Shown here piece by piece: positions 63,303-64,000 of a DNA stretch of 64,000 nt. Position 1 is the first letter of the stretch. The number at the start of each line of letters is the position of its first letter. This stretch comes from Mesorhizobium sp. NZP2077 (lineage in GTDB: Bacteria > Pseudomonadota > Alphaproteobacteria > Rhizobiales > Rhizobiaceae): NCBI RefSeq assembly GCF_013170805.1, contig NZ_CP051293.1:6640001-6704000 (forward strand), given 5' to 3'. The position numbers and the translations under genes were made by a program. The notes below the pieces were generated by a model. That model ran no database searches and was not told the DNA's origin. It saw only the letters and a list, made by a program, of their open reading frames with translations.

Positions 63303-64000
63303 TCAGGCCGCGTGCAGGCTGCTGCCGTCCAGCCATTCGAGATCGGCCGGGGAAAGCTTGATATCGAGGGCACGCAGGCTGTCGTCGAGCTCACCCAGCG
63401 TGCGCGGCCCGATCAGTGGGACCGACGGGAAGGGCTGGCTGAGCACATAGGCCAGCGCGATGTGGATCGGGCTCTTGCGCAGTCTGGCGGCGAGTTCGAT
63501 CGCGCGGTCGCGGCGGCCGAAATTGCGCTCCGAGTACCAGACCCGCACCAGTTCCTCGCTGTCGCGCCTGTCGCGCCCGGCGCGCTCGGTGAAGAAGCCG
63601 CGTCCCTGGCTCGACCAGGCGAAATTCGGCATCTGCCTGGATGTCAGCCAAGCCTTCCATTCATCGGTGGACGAGGTGACACAGCCCGCCCAGATCGGCT
63701 CCAGCATTTCGGCCAGCGAAAAATTGTTGGAGAGCGCGCCGGGCTTCTGCTTGCCGGTGCGCTCGGCATAGGCAATCGCCTCATCCATGCGGTGCATCGT
63801 CCAGTTCGAGCCACCGAACGGGCCACGGATGCGGCCCGCTTCGGCCTCTTGATCCATGGCATCAACGAATTCGCCGACCGGCACGTCCGGATTGTCACGA
63901 TGCATGAAATAGATATCGACATGGTCGGTCTGCAGGCGGTCGAGAGACTGGGCAAGCTGCTTGCCGATCACGTCGGGATAGCAGAGCGGCGAATGCGCGC
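63303..64000 (-). CDS. aldo/keto reductase (5' end beyond window)
   Basis: At least 232 residues of the C-terminal part; the frame stays open to the last base of the window. Family features: SLDRLQTDHVDIYFMHRDNP (the YxxxH-like strand after the catalytic Tyr/Lys region), GPFGGSNWTMHRMDEAIAYA, PGALSNNFSLAEM and the cofactor loop SVPLIGPRTLGELDDSLRA. It reduces or oxidises carbonyl sugars or related compounds with NAD(P)H. Convergent with the AraC gene. The catalytic tetrad is partly outside the window. Confidence 0.88.
   Translation of the reverse strand, partial: AHSPLCYPDVIGKQLAQSLDRLQTDHVDIYFMHRDNPDVPVGEFVDAMDQEAEAGRIRGPFGGSNWTMHRMDEAIAYAERTGKQKPGALSNNFSLAEMLEPIWAGCVTSSTDEWKAWLTSRQMPNFAWSSQGRGFFTERAGRDRRDSEELVRVWYSERNFGRRDRAIELAARLRKSPIHIALAYVLSQPFPSVPLIGPRTLGELDDSLRALDIKLSPADLEWLDGSSLHAA

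Overview
The window is GC-rich chromosomal DNA from an alphaproteobacterium of the Rhizobiales, most probably Mesorhizobium or a close relative. The evidence is the gene order murA, DUF2948, hisD, UPF0262, low-molecular-weight phosphatase, infA, maf, yacG (47.6-53.1 kb), palindromic intergenic elements of the type common in this order, and OppA-type alpha-galactoside uptake genes. Species cannot be fixed from the sequence alone.

Region 1 (0-22.8 kb) is a cell-surface locus. It starts with the 3' end of a CpaE-like pilus ATPase, an L,D-transpeptidase, a membrane coiled-coil protein and a small membrane protein. Next comes a complete type I secretion operon: TolC-like outer membrane protein, ABC exporter with a degenerate C39-like domain, HlyD-type adaptor, and a ribbon-helix-helix protein with a PAS-like tail. 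A LapG-type periplasmic cysteine protease is divergent from a giant RTX adhesin of about 3124 aa. The adhesin carries 12 near-identical 501-bp tandem repeats. Downstream lie a small secreted protein, a periplasmic-binding-fold lipoprotein, a nuclease-fold protein and a membrane GGDEF protein whose catalytic motif is GASMF but whose RxxD I-site is kept. Together these look like a Lap-type adhesin secretion and release system under c-di-GMP control; the control link is inference.

Region 2 (22.8-24.4 kb) is decayed accessory DNA: a DUF3008-like fragment, a hicAB toxin-antitoxin pair whose toxin has an in-frame TAG, and a frameshifted small gene.

Region 3 (24,416-47,176) is an integrated genomic island of about 22.7 kb in a tRNA-Thr(GGT) gene. 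A 53-bp exact direct repeat of the tRNA 3' half bounds it. It carries a tyrosine integrase next to the left att site, an overlapping excisionase-like gene, and a divergent pair of Arc-like repressors with matched operators. Its cargo looks like defence: a type I Mokosh pair (kinase-helicase plus PLD nuclease), a HEPN-like/HNH pair, an McrA-like HNH enzyme, two more zinc/HNH proteins and a PD-(D/E)XK-like protein. It also holds an intact IS66 element with 8-bp target duplications, a second recombinase coupled to a RarA C-terminal-like protein, and an HTH protein at the tRNA-proximal end.

Region 4 (47.1-53.1 kb) is the conserved housekeeping block. Region 5 (53.1-64.0 kb) is a minus-strand sugar operon: GH4 enzyme, family 5 binding protein, two permeases, a fused double ATPase and a second GH4 enzyme. 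A divergent AraC-type regulator sits in front of it. A very long G-run/C-run palindrome lies between the binding-protein and permease genes. The window ends inside an aldo/keto reductase gene.
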